Source of the DNA: Dirofilaria immitis
Taxonomy: Eukaryota; Nematoda; Chromadorea; Rhabditida; Onchocercidae
Assembly (NCBI GenBank): GCA_024305405.1
Contig: JAKNDB010000088.1
Span: 2,560,001-2,624,000 of the forward strand
Direction of reading: 5' to 3'
DNA length: 64,000 nucleotides
Shown here: positions 1 through 13,500 of the stretch, in pieces
Layout: every line of letters starts with the position of its first letter
Numbering within the stretch: position 1 is the stretch's first letter
Translations under genes and position numbers: made by a program
Notes under the pieces: model-generated
Database searches by the model: none
What the model was told of the DNA's origin: nothing
The model's input: only the letters and a program-made list of their open reading frames with translations

Positions 1-93
1 GGCTTATATTAAAATATAACTTATTAATAAATAAGTCAATTTTTTAAAATAATTTCGAATGAATTTCCATTAATAAAGTAACTTTTATTTAAG

Positions 94-3000
94 GATAATA
101 ATTGGATTAATAATAAACGAATAGATCAATCACAAAATGCTATCGATAAGTTTACATCATGTGAACTTCTTTCCGGATCGTTGACAATAAGAGCTTTATC
201 AAGAATGAAAACAGAACAATGTCGCATGAAAGCTCGTGATATCGTTTGTAACATTAATCAGCTGATACCTGATTCACTTACGAATACGTGTCCAAAATAT
301 GGTTAGATTATAATTTAATACAATTTTAAAATAACAAGAGAAATTAATAAAATAAATTTAAAATTTCAAATATTAGAAAGTATTTAAGGAATAATTTTAA
401 AAGCTTTCATAAACTTCATATATTTATTTCTAAATATGACATAATTCATTTCTAAATGTTTACTATTTGCAAATATTTCAATCTCACTGAAACTTATTTA
501 TCTAAGATGTTAGCTATATTTTTAAAAAAGAAAAAAATTTGCCAGAAAGTATATTTTTGTTTTAAACTTTATCAAAATAAATAGAGCTGTATTGAATTTA
601 ATATTAGCTAAAAATTTTTCGAATTTTTTCCATATAATTTGATTAATTTAATCATATTATTATAATTTGCAATTTATTTATTTTAGATGAAAATTTACGT
701 GGTCATTATATGGGTTGTTTTAAAGATTCATCAAATTCTCGTCTTCTTAATGGACATTTTTATAATTTTAAAAATAATTCGCCATCATATTGTGTAAATA
801 TGTGCCTTCGAGCAGGTTATAGTTTTGCAGGTTAGCAAATATGAATTTAAGCAGTCTTTAATTTTTAAATTCTCAGATAAGTTATTTTTTTAGGATTATT
901 CTTATTTATTTGTTTACTCAAACAATGTATTTCTTAGTTTTTAATAATATAAACTATACTTCGAATAAAGTTTCCCGAAAGAAAATACTCTACGATATTG
1001 TCTATGCCGAACCATTTCGTTGAATTCATTCATTATATGCATACTTTTTTTTCTTAGATTATAGATTTATTTATGAAAATTTATCGATATTTTTACTGAT
1101 ATTATTTTAATGCAGGTATTGAATATCGTGATGAGTGTTTTTGTGGTGACAGTTTGACAAGTGTTACATCACTTCCGGATATATCATGCGAACGGTATCA
1201 TTGTGATAATGATGACAGTTTATTTTGTGGTGGTTATAATGCAGCTGCTGTATATCGTACTGGTATAATTGGTGAGAATTAAGGGATTAAATAGTTTTAC
1301 TTTTTATATAAATAATTGGAAAGAAGATTTCAATAATTTTTATAATTAAAAAATATTTATCATATCAATGTAACTGGCAAGAATTAAAACATTGCAATAG
1401 TTTTTATAAATAATAATTGAAATTTCTACGGTACATTATTAATCGAAATAAGAAATTAAAAATCATTTCAAGAATGACTTTTCTCCCTTATATATATTGA
1501 TTGCTATAAAAGATAATTTTTGAATTTAACAGAAAATGAATAGAAAAAAGAGCTGTAGGATAAGTAAGAAAATTAAAATCATCAATAACAGAAATAATAA
1601 AATTCGATAAGTTATGATATAGTAAAATGAGCCATAAAAGTAAGATGAAAAAATAAAATAACGAAATTAAAAAAAAATTATAGCATTGAAAAATAGATTT
1701 GAAATAGTGCTAATGACAATAATGCTGGAAACTAACTAGCAATTATATTTTAAAAATCAAAGTCTATAGATGGGACGATAGGATTAAAAATAAAGATATG
1801 AATAAAAACTCAGAATAGTTCTGAATAATAGTGATATAGCACTGTAGAAATTATAACTGTTAAATACTTAAATTGATTGTGATAAGAATATAAATTTATA
1901 ATTTGAATAAATAATGGATGTGATATTTATCAATATGATAATAGGGAAAATAATAGTACAGCAGAAATTGTCATGACTATAAAATATTTAAATTCGTTAT
2001 GATAAGATGATAAATTTTTAATTTTAATGAGCAACAGAAATTTATGTTTTTTATTTAACTGTAAAATATTTAAATTTAATTTGATAAGAATATAAATTGA
2101 TAATTTTTAATAAATAATGATATGATATTTGTTAAATGATGATGAGAAAAGAATAGTGCGACAGAGATTTGTATTAGCTGCGGAATACTTAACTTCATGA
2201 TGATAGGAATATAAATTTATAATTTTTGTATATAGGTAATTTTAATATATTTATGTTTATAATAATTAGTCTTTCATTTCTCATTTAAATGATTATCATG
2301 TCTGATTTAAATGATTATGATCAACTGTGTCTCTTTTTTAGAAGCTTTTTTTAGAAAAGTTTCAATTGATAATAAATTATACTGAACCAGACCATAGTAT
2401 GCCAAATGTACAAATTTTATTTCTTTTACAATTGAATGGACGAAATACTCGACAGGTATGCAAAAAAAGTTTTGGAATTTGTACAATGATTTTAAAGATG
2501 ATAAATTTCTGAAAAATTTATCTTAAAAAATAATTGATTACAATTGACAATGGCCGCAAATTTATATATTCTATAGTTTAAATTCATATATATCTTCATA
2601 AATGTTTTTTCAAAGTTTAAGCTAATTTATTTTGCAATTTTTTTCTTTTTTGAGATAAATCGCTTGTTGCGCATTATTTATTCGCCAAAACATTATTATA
2701 TAATACATGTTGATAGTCGGCAGCAATATATGTTTGAAGGTAATTTTTTGTTATCTTTGAATTATAAAATTATTAACAATTTCTAAATTTATCTTTTTCT
2801 TTCTTTTTTTTGAGGTTTTTCATTTTTTATAAATTTCATATTTTGTTTTTTTATGAATGAAATTTTAAAGTAATGTTATTAGAAATTTAATTATTTATAT
2901 TGTTGAGATATCATAAATTATAGGCTGGAAAAATCAACATATTAATTTTTGAATTCCCTCTATTTTTTTAAAAAAAATTATTTTATCTTTTTATTATAGA

Positions 3001-6000
3001 AATGGTGAAAGTTGTTGCGACAATTCGAAGAGCAGGTTTTGCGAACGTTTATTTGGTGGAAAAACGTTATGCAACAATTTGGGCAGGTACAACATTATTA
3101 TTTATGATTTTGGATGTACTCAAAATAGCATTATATTCTCTGAACTGGACTAATTGGGATTTCATGTTAAATTTAAGTGAAAGTAATTTTCCCATCCTTT
3201 CAATGGTTGAATTGGAATTTCATTTAGCAAGGTACGTTTTTTTATCTTTTTTTTTTCACAAGAATTTCAGCTTATTGATTGATTGAAATGAATTTTTTTC
3301 GTTAAGCGAATTAGCTTTTATTTTTATTTCTTAATTTTTTTATTGATATATTATATTGTAATCAAAGTTTTCGTGGAAAATTTTTAGTATTTTAAAATAT
3401 AATATCAAATTTTTATTATAATGACTAAATCATTTCCTATTAATCTATTCAAAATTAGAATTTTTTTTTATAGAAATAAAGGACGAATTTTTTGGGCAAT
3501 CATGGTTATGATACGGCAAAATTTATTCAAAAACAAGGATTAGAATATGTATTTATGCAATGTGAAGATCGAATGTGGCTTCTAATGAAACGGTTAATTA
3601 ATTTATTTCGCTATTTAAAGATTAAAAATTGTAATAATCGATGAGCATATTTTACTTTTTAGTTTCAATTTTACCAATATAAGTATTAATCTTGCTAAAA
3701 AGCAACGGATTTATTAAGGAGAAAAGAGATTGTCATTTTGTAGATTGCAGAACAGCATTTTTCGAATAATTAGAAATGAATAAAGAAGAATGAATTATAA
3801 TGAGACAAAAAAGTAAAACTATTAATGATTTATGTAGGACAAAATTTCCAAATTCGATTCGCTTGGATGGTGGCTCTGATTGGATTGTTATCAGTCGAGA
3901 TTTTGCCGAGTATGCTTTATCTGATGAGGAATTGCCCATAAATTTTCGACAATTTTTCGCCAATGTTTTGCTACCAGCTGAAACTTTCTTTCATACTGTA
4001 GGTGAATATTATTTACTTATTCTTCTCAAAATTGACTGTCGTTAAAAAATAATTGCTGGAAAATTAGTTTCTGTGAGCTTGATTCCTCTCAGATAACAAG
4101 AATGCTCTTCAAAAAAGTCAATTTTTTTAAAGTGAAATAACTTTAACAATATTTGCAAATAATTTCATTAATCTTATCGCAGTTATTCTCCTATTGATTT
4201 TCTTTTTTAGACATATTTCTTGAAAGTTATTTATTATAATTTTAATTATTACAAATTATTAGGAGAAATAATTCACCCATTAGTTAAATGTGAATATTTT
4301 CAAATGGCTTATATTCAAAGAAGGAAAAGAAAAGAAATCAAATAATTATAGCTGGCAGCTAATTCGAAATTTTGTACACAAATAGTAAAAGGGAATTTGC
4401 ATTTAACAAATTGGAAACGTCGACAGGGTTGCCGTTGTGTAGGATTGAAAAAATTGTCGATTGGTGCGGTTGCTCACCACTTGCTTTTCGATTTTTTGAT
4501 ATCTCAAAATTTTCAATTAAGGTATTATTATTATTGCTATCATTTTGCATGGATTTAATTTTTATAAATTTATCAGATACAAGTAATCAATTAGTTTGTA
4601 ATGAAAATACTGAAATCAAAATTCTTTGAAGTAGCCAATAATTTTTTTTTATAGGCTGTCAAAAATAGAGTGGTATTTTTGGTCGTAAATTTGATCCAAT
4701 GATAAGTCAACGAGCTATTGCTATTGCTGAAGCACAAGCATTACGATTTTCTGATAATACCAATGATAGCAATCATCCATCATTTAATAGATCTTGGATA
4801 AACGTTTATTCATCACCACTCGATCAATTAGGTTGTTATTTATAAATTGAAGAAATTTTCTAAGAAAGTAAATCATTTTTCTGATTGCAGAATTCAGTTT
4901 TTTCTTATCACTAATAAATAATTTTTTGATAAGTAATTGGAAGATTTATTGATTTTCCATATTATAATAAAGCGTAATATATAATTTAATGATACAATAT
5001 TAGCCGAATTTTCTTGGCAAGAATTTTCATATTGCTTACATTTTAGCTATTTCCTCAAATTTGTATTTTGGTCATTACCATTGATAATATTCTTTGTTAA
5101 AATGACTTTTTCATAAATTTAATACAATGAATTTGCAATTGCATTTTGCATAATATTTTATAAAATATAAAATATACCTTAGAATTTTATGTTTCAATGC
5201 TAATTTAATAATTTTCTGTTTTAAATTTTAAACAGAATATTTATATTTTCTTCAAAATTTTGCCATAAGGAGCAATTAAATTGACTGTCGTTAAACATAT
5301 ATAATATGATTTTAGATGCTAGGCTTCTTTTCATTTTAATGCTTGTCACAAAATGGCACGATATGAAAGTTTATGAGTTTCTTTTTTTTCTTTTCACGAT
5401 TTGCTTATAACTTAGAATGAATAACAAATAGGTCTATGGGGATTTTATTTTGAAAAAAATTCGGAATCTGTAAAGTTTAAATGACAATTTGATAAATGAT
5501 AGATTTTTTTCAGCATTGCTAGAAAGTTTTGCTCATTCATTATTACCTTATGAAGCAAGTCAAGATTGCATATTTGAAAATCTTTCATCGATAACGGCAT
5601 ATAAAGAAAACGATGAAGCACATATTCAAAATATATATCGATCATCTTACATATGCAAAAATAGTAAAATGGAATTTATTCAAATACTAGTCGAATCAAT
5701 CAATCCAATAAACTTTATTGATGCAACAGTAAATGGTTATGAATTGGAAAATGTCGAAATTGGTTCGGATTTTGATTTCAAAGAAGAAATTTTTCGAAAA
5801 TATCATAATGTTTTATCAGAGGTTCTTTTTTTCCTTCTTCATTATATAACCTATTTAACTTACTTTCCATATTACTATTAGTTTTTATTCTTTTATAATT
5901 ATTTATGATTAACAGTATAATGATCATTTCATTTTGTTTGATAACTACTTATATCCAACGTATTTAAAATGTAATCATCAATTAAAATATCACTAAAATT

Positions 6001-6714
6001 TGCTTGAATATTGATGATAGCGATTGGTAATGTAACTTAAACATCAGTAACATAGACTGATAATTATTTCTAAAATTATTCAAATTTATCTTGATAAGTA
6101 AATCTTGAAATTATATTTTCTACTCTATCAAATTCATATTTCAACGATTAAATGTTATACATTTATCATAATTTATTATTTATGATTAATCATTTCATTT
6201 TATTGATTGCCACTTATTATTAGTATAATTAAAATAGCTTAGAATGATGCACAGAGTAATTCAGGACGATACGATTTATGCAAAATTGAAATGGCGAAGA
6301 ATTCAATCGTTATCAACCTCTGTTCATCATAATTTTACTAGCCCAGAAGTAATCGTTGAATGGATAAATCCATCAAATTTTCTAGTTAAACGAATAAAAG
6401 TAAATTCATATGATTCCATATATGGTAATCAATATACGGAATTATTTTCAAATGAAACAACACCCGGTGAATGGACCGTTAAAATTATTCGTATAGAAGC
6501 TAACACTAATGCTATTATTGGTTTGATAAAATTTATGCTATTTTCAACAACTGATCGAAATATTAGTGATAAAATAATATCTAAATATTTTCGCCGCATT
6601 GATTTATGCTCAGAAAATAAAATTAGCGATTTGCCGAATTGTCTGGAAACATCATGGAGTGTAAGTTTTCCGGATCTGAAATCTCGTTTATCTATTGGAT
6701 CTTATTTGATATGA
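94..6714 (+). CDS. sqv-6: Peptide O-xylosyltransferase, 5' end missing (SQV-6/XYLT)
   Basis: Transfers xylose from UDP-xylose to serine of proteoglycan core proteins, the first step of heparan and chondroitin sulfate synthesis; the family works as a type II membrane enzyme in the ER/Golgi. Exons read by frame and splice sites: 94-301, 687-830, 1116-1271, 2355-2455, 2655-2739, 3000-3231, 3474-3592, 3838-3997, 4352-4521, 4669-4831, 5514-5821, 6265-6714 (stop). Together they give about 765 residues, so only the N-terminal anchor exon(s) should be missing to the left. Seen: cysteine-rich stem, WSC domain, GT14 motifs (ATIWAG, NLSES, DGGSDW, LPAETFFHT, IVDWCGCSP), then the XYLT C-terminal domain (VIVEWINPSN, PGEWTVKI) ending in a conserved CxxxxWxxxxPDxKS block. 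All junction phases agree if one base is added at 3486-3493 and one at 4448-4453; without these the frame breaks. I treat both as likely assembly errors. Confidence 0.93.
687..1271 (+). other. WSC domain of the xylosyltransferase (two exons)
   Basis: Exons 687-830 and 1116-1271 encode a cysteine-rich WSC module: it opens with YMGCFKD, then RLLNGHF, CVNMCLRAGYSFAGIEY, ECFCGDS and a closing CGGYNAAAVY. A WSC domain just before the GT14 domain is characteristic of nematode SQV-6; vertebrate XYLT1/2 lack a recognisable one. It is probably carbohydrate-binding (family inference). The domain is split by a phase 1 intron. Confidence 0.9.
1272..2354 (+). repeat. Xylosyltransferase intron with diverged tandem repeat
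   Basis: This 1.1-kb intron contains four diverged copies of a block reading roughly ACTTAAATTxxTTGTGATAAG followed by ATATAAATTTATAATTT. They lie near 1865, 1986, 2069 and 2187, with related AATAGTxCxxCAGAAATT sequence ahead of each. Spacing is about 120, 80 and 120 bp. No coding signal. Confidence 0.6.
2355..4831 (+). other. GT14 (Branch) catalytic domain of the xylosyltransferase
   Basis: Exons 2355-2455 to 4669-4831 carry the glycosyltransferase family 14 core: FLLQLNGRN (strand 1), YYIIHVDSR (sugar-nucleotide region), ATIWAGTTLL, WDFMLNLSESNFPI, the FIQKQGLE helix, DGGSDWIVISRDF, LPAETFFHT and the cysteine-rich IVDWCGCSP motif. These match the XYLT order. The exon at 4669 is preceded by two possible acceptors (AG at 4653-4654 and 4667-4668). 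Only the second gives the right phase and frame. Confidence 0.88.
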
Positions 6715-9635
6715 GATATTAAATTTTGTTCTATTTATTGCACAAATCATAAATTTGAATTTGAAATGTTTTAAAATTTTAGAAATTTTTATTGTATTAT
6801 TTTTTATTTATGCAATTTTGAGAAGTTTTCATTTTTATTCTGCCATGATGCTTAAATATATTTTTATGTCTTTTTTTTTGAAAATTTTTGATTTTTTCGT
6901 TATTTGATTGAATAATTGTATTAATTTCTGTTCTATTTGTTATTTTAAAATTTTGATTAGCATTTTGATAACTCTTCTTATCATCCGCAAATCATATTAG
7001 AAAATATGCAAAAACTTTTCTTCATTTTACCATGAATTATTTTCAATATGAGCTAAATTTTTAATCAATTTATTTGATCATAAATCTATTAGGAAAAGTA
7101 TATAAGTTTTGTAGAAAATTGATAAAAAATCCCGGAATTTTCGAAAATTTTTGAAAATTTCTCTAATTACTTTCAATAATTAGCAATTAAAGCGGAATAT
7201 TATGATAATTTATGTGAACTATTTTAAAAAATTTTATACATTTCTCATATTTTTATTTTTATTAATTAAGAAAATATTGATGCTATTATTATTATTATTG
7301 TTTATTATTATTATTATTATTAGTCCTAGTTTGAAAACACGCGTTTCTGATTTCCTTCTTATTAATTAAAAAATTTGTTTGTTCTTTTAATTATTACTAT
7401 ATTTATTATCGGTGTTAGTTATTGCTGGATTATTATTGTTATTAGTCGTTATTATTAGTAGTATTATTATCACAATTGTTACTGGTATTATTATTATTAT
7501 TGTTATTTTGTTATTGTTATCACTAGTACACTTCATTTCAAAATTTTTATAAGTTTTTATAAATTACGCGAGTATTGTTTACCTAAGCAGACAATTTCTA
7601 TTTCCCCTCCAATTTTGTTTGTTTATATTTTACTTATAGCTTTTTTATCAAAAAATATTTTAATCCATCTTGGAAACTTTCGTTTAAATATTTCTTAATT
7701 TAAGCTCTTACTATATTAAAAAAATTGTACTTAATAATACCACTAAATTATATCTATCGGTTTTTATCTTAAAAATAAAAATTTATTATCATATTTTTTT
7801 GACTGATATAAATTTCGAATTTATGCAATGATAATAGCTGTCTAATGATAATTGACTTAAATTACTGTGATAATTTCAATTAATGGTAAAATTTAAATTA
7901 ATTTATTATTTCGTACTTGAAAAATAAATTAATAAAATTGGGTAACTAAGATTAAATTAATTTATAAATTGATTTATTGTTTAATCCAAAAAAAAGAAAA
8001 CAAACAAATTCAAAAACGAAAAAATACGATGTGAATTTTTCTGACAAATTTTAATTATCGATTATTAAATTTTTCTAAAAATTCCAATCCATTCCCATAA
8101 ATCTTTTCATTTCATCTTTTATCCTATTTTTTCTCTCTCTTTCTCTTTCTTTTTTGCTAAATTTTGATTAATAAATTTCGGATAAAAGTCAATATTCTAT
8201 TCATAAAAAACAAATTTGAATTCAACAATGAAGGAATTTTGGAATTTTGAATTTCTAAAAGTTTAAAAATTCACCAAAATAATTTTACAAATTTATTTTA
8301 CCAAAATGAAATGAAATAATTATATTAAAACAGTTCATTTTGAAATGTTATAGTAAAATATGCAAATTTTAACTCTTCTCTCTCTCTTTTCCCTTTCTCT
8401 CTCTTCCCTCTCTCCCTCCTCTCTCTCTCTTTCTCTTTCTCACTCTCTCTCTCATTCCTTTCATATTAACAAAAATCTCTTTTTTGGTTATCGAGAAAAA
8501 AAACTAATTTTTATTTGTTGTAAATAAATAATTAAGAAAATAAAAGGAAAATATCAAAACTTAATTAAATGAAATTTTACTAATTAAGATTATTAATTAA
8601 AATGAATTGATTAGTTTTAAAGAAAAATGATTAATTTAAAATACGTGTTGTTATCATTGGTAAGGATGATTAATTCAAAGAATAATTGATAATTAATAAT
8701 TATTTCATTATAATGGAATTATATTTACTCAAACTCTTATCATACCCACTAGGATTACGATTGGAATAGATATTATTTTATTAATATCAGCTAATTATTG
8801 AAATGGATAGATGACTATTTTGCTATATTAAAATTATATTTAATCTAAAAAAATACAATTATTAAAGTTTATTTTATTATTATAGAATTAAGGAAAATTA
8901 AAACAAAAACAAAATAAAATAACATGAAATTTAAACAAATTTATAGGATGCCAAAAACGATAAATAAAAAAAGAATTAAATTTTTATAAAAATTTTTCAA
9001 AACTAAACAAAAAACAAAAGAGGGAAAATTGATATATTTGAAAACAAAAAATAATAAACAAAAAGAAGGAAAATAAATATTTCTGATTTTGTTTTTTTTT
9101 CTTTATAAATTCCCTAATGTATATATCCAATCTATCCGTATTATATACATATATTTTTTTCCAATCAAAAACAAAATTTCATTTCTATTTTTCTTCCTCT
9201 CTTTTTTCATTCAAATTTAAAAGTGAAAATAGAATTTTTTTCAAATGATTTATAATAAATGTTGAAAGTTTTAAAAATTTTTATCTTTGTCCTTGAAAAT
9301 TGTAAAATTTGCATAAATTTAGGTCAAGTATTTTGATACTTTCATCATTCACACCATATCTATCGTTCGTCCGATTTACAAATGATCGATCATTATTATC
9401 ATTTTTATTGTATAGCATAAAGTAATTGAGCCTTTTTCATTCTTTTATTAAAAGCCAATTTTATTCATGCTATGGGAGATAAAGCCATATAATTGTAAAT
9501 ACGATTAGAACGACTTTTCGCACTAAATCGATCATCGACCTTCAGAACTAATCATATAATAACTTTTTCGTGCATTTTATTATATTTTAATTCTTTTATC
9601 ATTCTTAAATTTGAAATGGAGCATTAATAAATGAT
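6715..9635. other. AT-rich intergenic DNA downstream of sqv-6
   Basis: No exon-like open frame with splice signals seen. Holds short ATT runs (about 7283-7322 and 7437-7510) and a CT-rich tract (8369-8460). The 3' UTR of the xylosyltransferase must lie at the left end, but I cannot place its poly(A) site with confidence. Confidence 0.6.
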
Positions 9636-9735
9636 AATAATAATAATCACTGAAAATAATAATAATAATAATCATTAAAAATAATAATAATAATGATAAT
9701 AATAATAATTATTATTGAAAATAATAATAATAATC
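9635..9735. repeat. AAT/ATT imperfect microsatellite
   Basis: Runs of AAT interrupted by CACTGAA and CATTAAA spacers. Confidence 0.8.
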
Positions 9736-9867
9736 TTTTGCAGAATTATATATTCACAAAGAACGGAAATATATTATTCTAAATGTTTTCATATAAATGT
9801 CTTTTCAGGTTTATTTATTTAACAAAACTATAGCTATATATGATTATATATATATTGAAATAGTAAG

Positions 9868-10560
9868 TATTCAAGTTATTCTATAATCTTTATTCAAATA
9901 TTAATTATTAGTAGTTAAAATGGTAAAAATATTACTAATAATCAAGTTATATAGATGTACATCGAATAATGTAAATACTTGAATATCATATATGCAATTG
10001 TATTATATTTTAAAATATATAAAATATCATTCATGTATTCAAGTCATTCTATACTTTTTATTTAAATATTATTAATAATCAAATTGTGATAAGAATATCA
10101 TTAATAATCCATTTGTATAAACATTCATTTAAAATTATACCTAAATACGCAAAAATAATTATAGCATTTTTTCTGTTTAAGTATTCAAATTATTTCGTAA
10201 TTCTTTACTTAAAAATAATTCGTAATGATATTCAAATTATATATCCATGTTATATTTGAATTTGCATTTAAAACAATTTTATTATTTTAATATAATTATA
10301 CACATATAACATTCAAATATTCAAGTTATTCATTATTTCATTATTCCGATTAATCAAATTGCGATAAAAATATTACTCATAAACGCATTATATAGATGTG
10401 CATATTAATTATCTATATATTTTAAAATATAATATAGTTATATATAGACATATATAGATATATATATATATATATAGTATTCAAGTATTCGAGTTATTCA
10501 GAATTTTTTTATTCAAATTTCATTAATAATTAAATTATGACAAAACTTTCATTGATAATC
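9868..10560. repeat. About 150-bp diverged tandem repeat, about five copies
   Basis: Each copy starts with TATTCAAGTTATTC or a close variant (near 9868, 10036, 10182, 10319 and 10479). Several continue with CTTTATTCAAATATT, a TAATCAAATTGTGATAA block and an AT-rich end. Unit lengths run about 137-168 bp. Confidence 0.65.
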
Positions 10561-13500
10561 TGTATGTACGCAATGTGCATTATGCAAAACGGTGATTATT
10601 TTTCTTATTTTGTATCGATTTTTAAAGTTTTTCGATATTGAATTTATTTTTAATTAATTGAAAATATACGCATTAATTTTTTTAAGTGTTTTAATATCGA
10701 ATTTATTTTTGATTGAAAGAAAAAAAGGCTCTTCGTTGTTTTCATTCCATAAAATTATTTAATAGATATAAAAACTCTAATGGTTATATAAAACAAAATA
10801 TTTAATTAATTTTGTTGATTACTTTTTTATGATATCGAATTTGCCTTTTAATGATTATTTTTTAAGTAATTACATTTAAAGCATTCTCGTGATAAACAAT
10901 TTTATAGTTGTCGTAATTAAGATTTTTGATAAATTCATTATCATAATAAACAGAATATAATTTAGATAGAGATGAAATTATACGTTTAATTAAACATAAT
11001 CGTTATTATAATTAATATAATCTAATTTATGCATAAATAAAATTACATTTTTGATTAAACGTAATCATTATAATGTACTGTCTTTATGATAAAATTTTAA
11101 AAATAAAAAGCATTTTTTAAAAATCTCATGAAATTATCTTTTATTATTTAATTATTATTTATACATTTTTATGAAATAAAGAAAAAGCAAATTTTGTAAT
11201 TTTTTTCTTTTTCTTAAATCATAAAAATCCTTTTTACCATTCAAATTTTTCATTTTTGTAATTTGGTTATTTTTATTTTACATATTTCAATCATCAATTT
11301 ATCATTTTAGTTTATCATACTAATGTCGTAAAAATTTTTTTCTTTTCTTTTCTTATCATTTTAATTGTTGCATTCTTTTGATAAATATAAATCTATTCTT
11401 TTAATATAATTCTTAAAATCGTAATCTTTTTCTCGTTTCTGATTATCATTATCATCGTCATTATCATCATTATTATTAGCATCATTATTATCATCACTGC
11501 TACGATCAACGCAGCTATTACTAATGTTATTATCTATTACTAATATTATTATTTCTTATCATTTATTATTATTATTGCGCTGTCACAGTTATCACTATCA
11601 TTATCAATATTACTAATTATAGTTATTATCATTACATTTGATATATTATTAAATTTATTTTTCTTTAGCATTGATTGCGTTTTATATTTTTATGTTAAAA
11701 GTTTGATAATTTTAATATGCTATATGAAGCATTTTAAAATTTAACAAAAATTGTTTAACGAAGTCTTCTCTTCGAACTATTCAACTCAGATTTAAACAAC
11801 TGATAATGCTAGATATAGGAAAAATATTGCAATGGTTGATGTACTATAACAGTAATAATTAGTGATAATGGCAATGATAATGACATAGTAATGATGATAA
11901 ACAAACAGAAGATTTAGATTAGGAGGGCAATAAATGATAATGAAAGAAAATGATTATTTATGGTGATAATGATGATGATGATAATTGTTGATAATAAGGG
12001 AATTCAAAATTATGCAAATGATGGAATAAATGATGATAATAACTGATAATTGAGAGAGTATAAAAGAATTTTTAAACTAAAAATTTAAAATGAAAGTATA
12101 TTATTTTAAACATTTATTCCAAATATAAATATATGCTATAAATATTTGCATTAAAAACTATGTGATAATTTTGTTATTTTAAAAATTTTCAATCGTTCAA
12201 ATTAAAAACTTTTAGCAAATTTAAGAAAGTTATTAGAATTTTATATTTCATTTCCATTTGAAATCATTAAGTTTGTATTCCTAGACTAATATCACTTTTT
12301 TTCCTATATGTTGTAAATGAGAAAATGATAAATACACTGTACTTTGATCTTTCATTGATAAAATTTCATCATTTATCTTCTAACTTTTCCATTCTTTTTA
12401 CTTTCCTTAAGCTAATTCTATTTCACGTTTAAACTGATAATTGCAAAGTTTAAAGTTCAGTTGCTAAATCCAATAATTATTTCTTTTAATTTTCAAAGAA
12501 ATTTATAAAGTCTAAAGTTTAATTTTTAAGGCCAATAATTATTATTTGAATTAATAAGGCTAATAATTGTGGCCAAGAAAAAATGGCAAATATTTAATAA
12601 TCATTAAAAATTCGATTAATTAATTTGTTTACTAAACTTGTATTAATTAAATCTTTTTAGTCAATGATCATTTAACAATAAAAAGTTATTAAAAATGATT
12701 TAAATAAAAATGAGAAAATTTCATTTAAACTATAAAATTATGTCTTTTGTGCATTATTGTTTCCTTGTATTTATAATATCAATTAAATACCATTTAATTT
12801 AATTAAATTTTATGAATTGGATCATGCAATTATTAATTTGGATTGTGGTATATAATTTTTTAACGATTATTAATAAATTTAATTTATCGATTATTATTGA
12901 AGCAAACTTCATAAATTACAAATTTAAAATTATAAATTATTATGAATATATTCTATTTTAAAATAATTATAAAAAGTCATTGATTAATAATGAATTTGAT
13001 TTTATTTGTTTCAATTAAATTATAATAAATTACAACTTACAATTATTAATGATTTTGATGTTTCAATCAATATACTGATAATTCTGCATGATAGGAAAAG
13101 AAATATTATCATTTTTATTTTTCTCTTTCTCTTTCTCTTTCCTATCTCTCCATCTCTTTTCCTTCATTTTCTAAAAAAATAATATTTTAATAATCGTTTT
13201 CATTTTTTCCATCTTTTCTCTCCTTCTTTTCTGTATCAAATCATTTTCTTTTCACTGTTTCCCATTTTTTCTTTCTAAAAAAATTTTTTTCTCTAAAAAC
13301 GAAACCAAAAAAAAAATAATAAAACGGAGAAAAACTCTTTTACTTTTATGTATTTGAATTTTTCAATTCGAATTTATTTTTATTAAATTAAAAATTATTT
13401 TTAATTTAATAAAGAATTTTTAATTTTTCAATTTAATATTTTTAATTTAAAAATTTAATTTAATAATTAAAAATTATTTTTGTATTTTGATATTATGCGA

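Noticed and set aside
3733..3963. Minus-strand 76-codon frame
   Set aside because: Shadow of the xylosyltransferase exon containing DGGSDW.
4655..4668. First acceptor (AG 4653-4654) for the xylosyltransferase exon
   Set aside because: It gives the wrong phase and a TGA; the acceptor ending 4668 keeps frame with SGIFGRKFDPM.
5822..5881. Read-through of the xylosyltransferase exon past 5821 (hydrophobic tail)
   Set aside because: A GAG|GTTCTT donor joins in phase to GACGATACG at 6265, which resumes XYLT homology; the tail is AT-rich noise.
6661..6666. Strong GTAAGT donor within the last xylosyltransferase exon
   Set aside because: The frame beyond it keeps homology to the XYLT C-terminus (TSWSVSFPDLKS), so it is probably not spliced.
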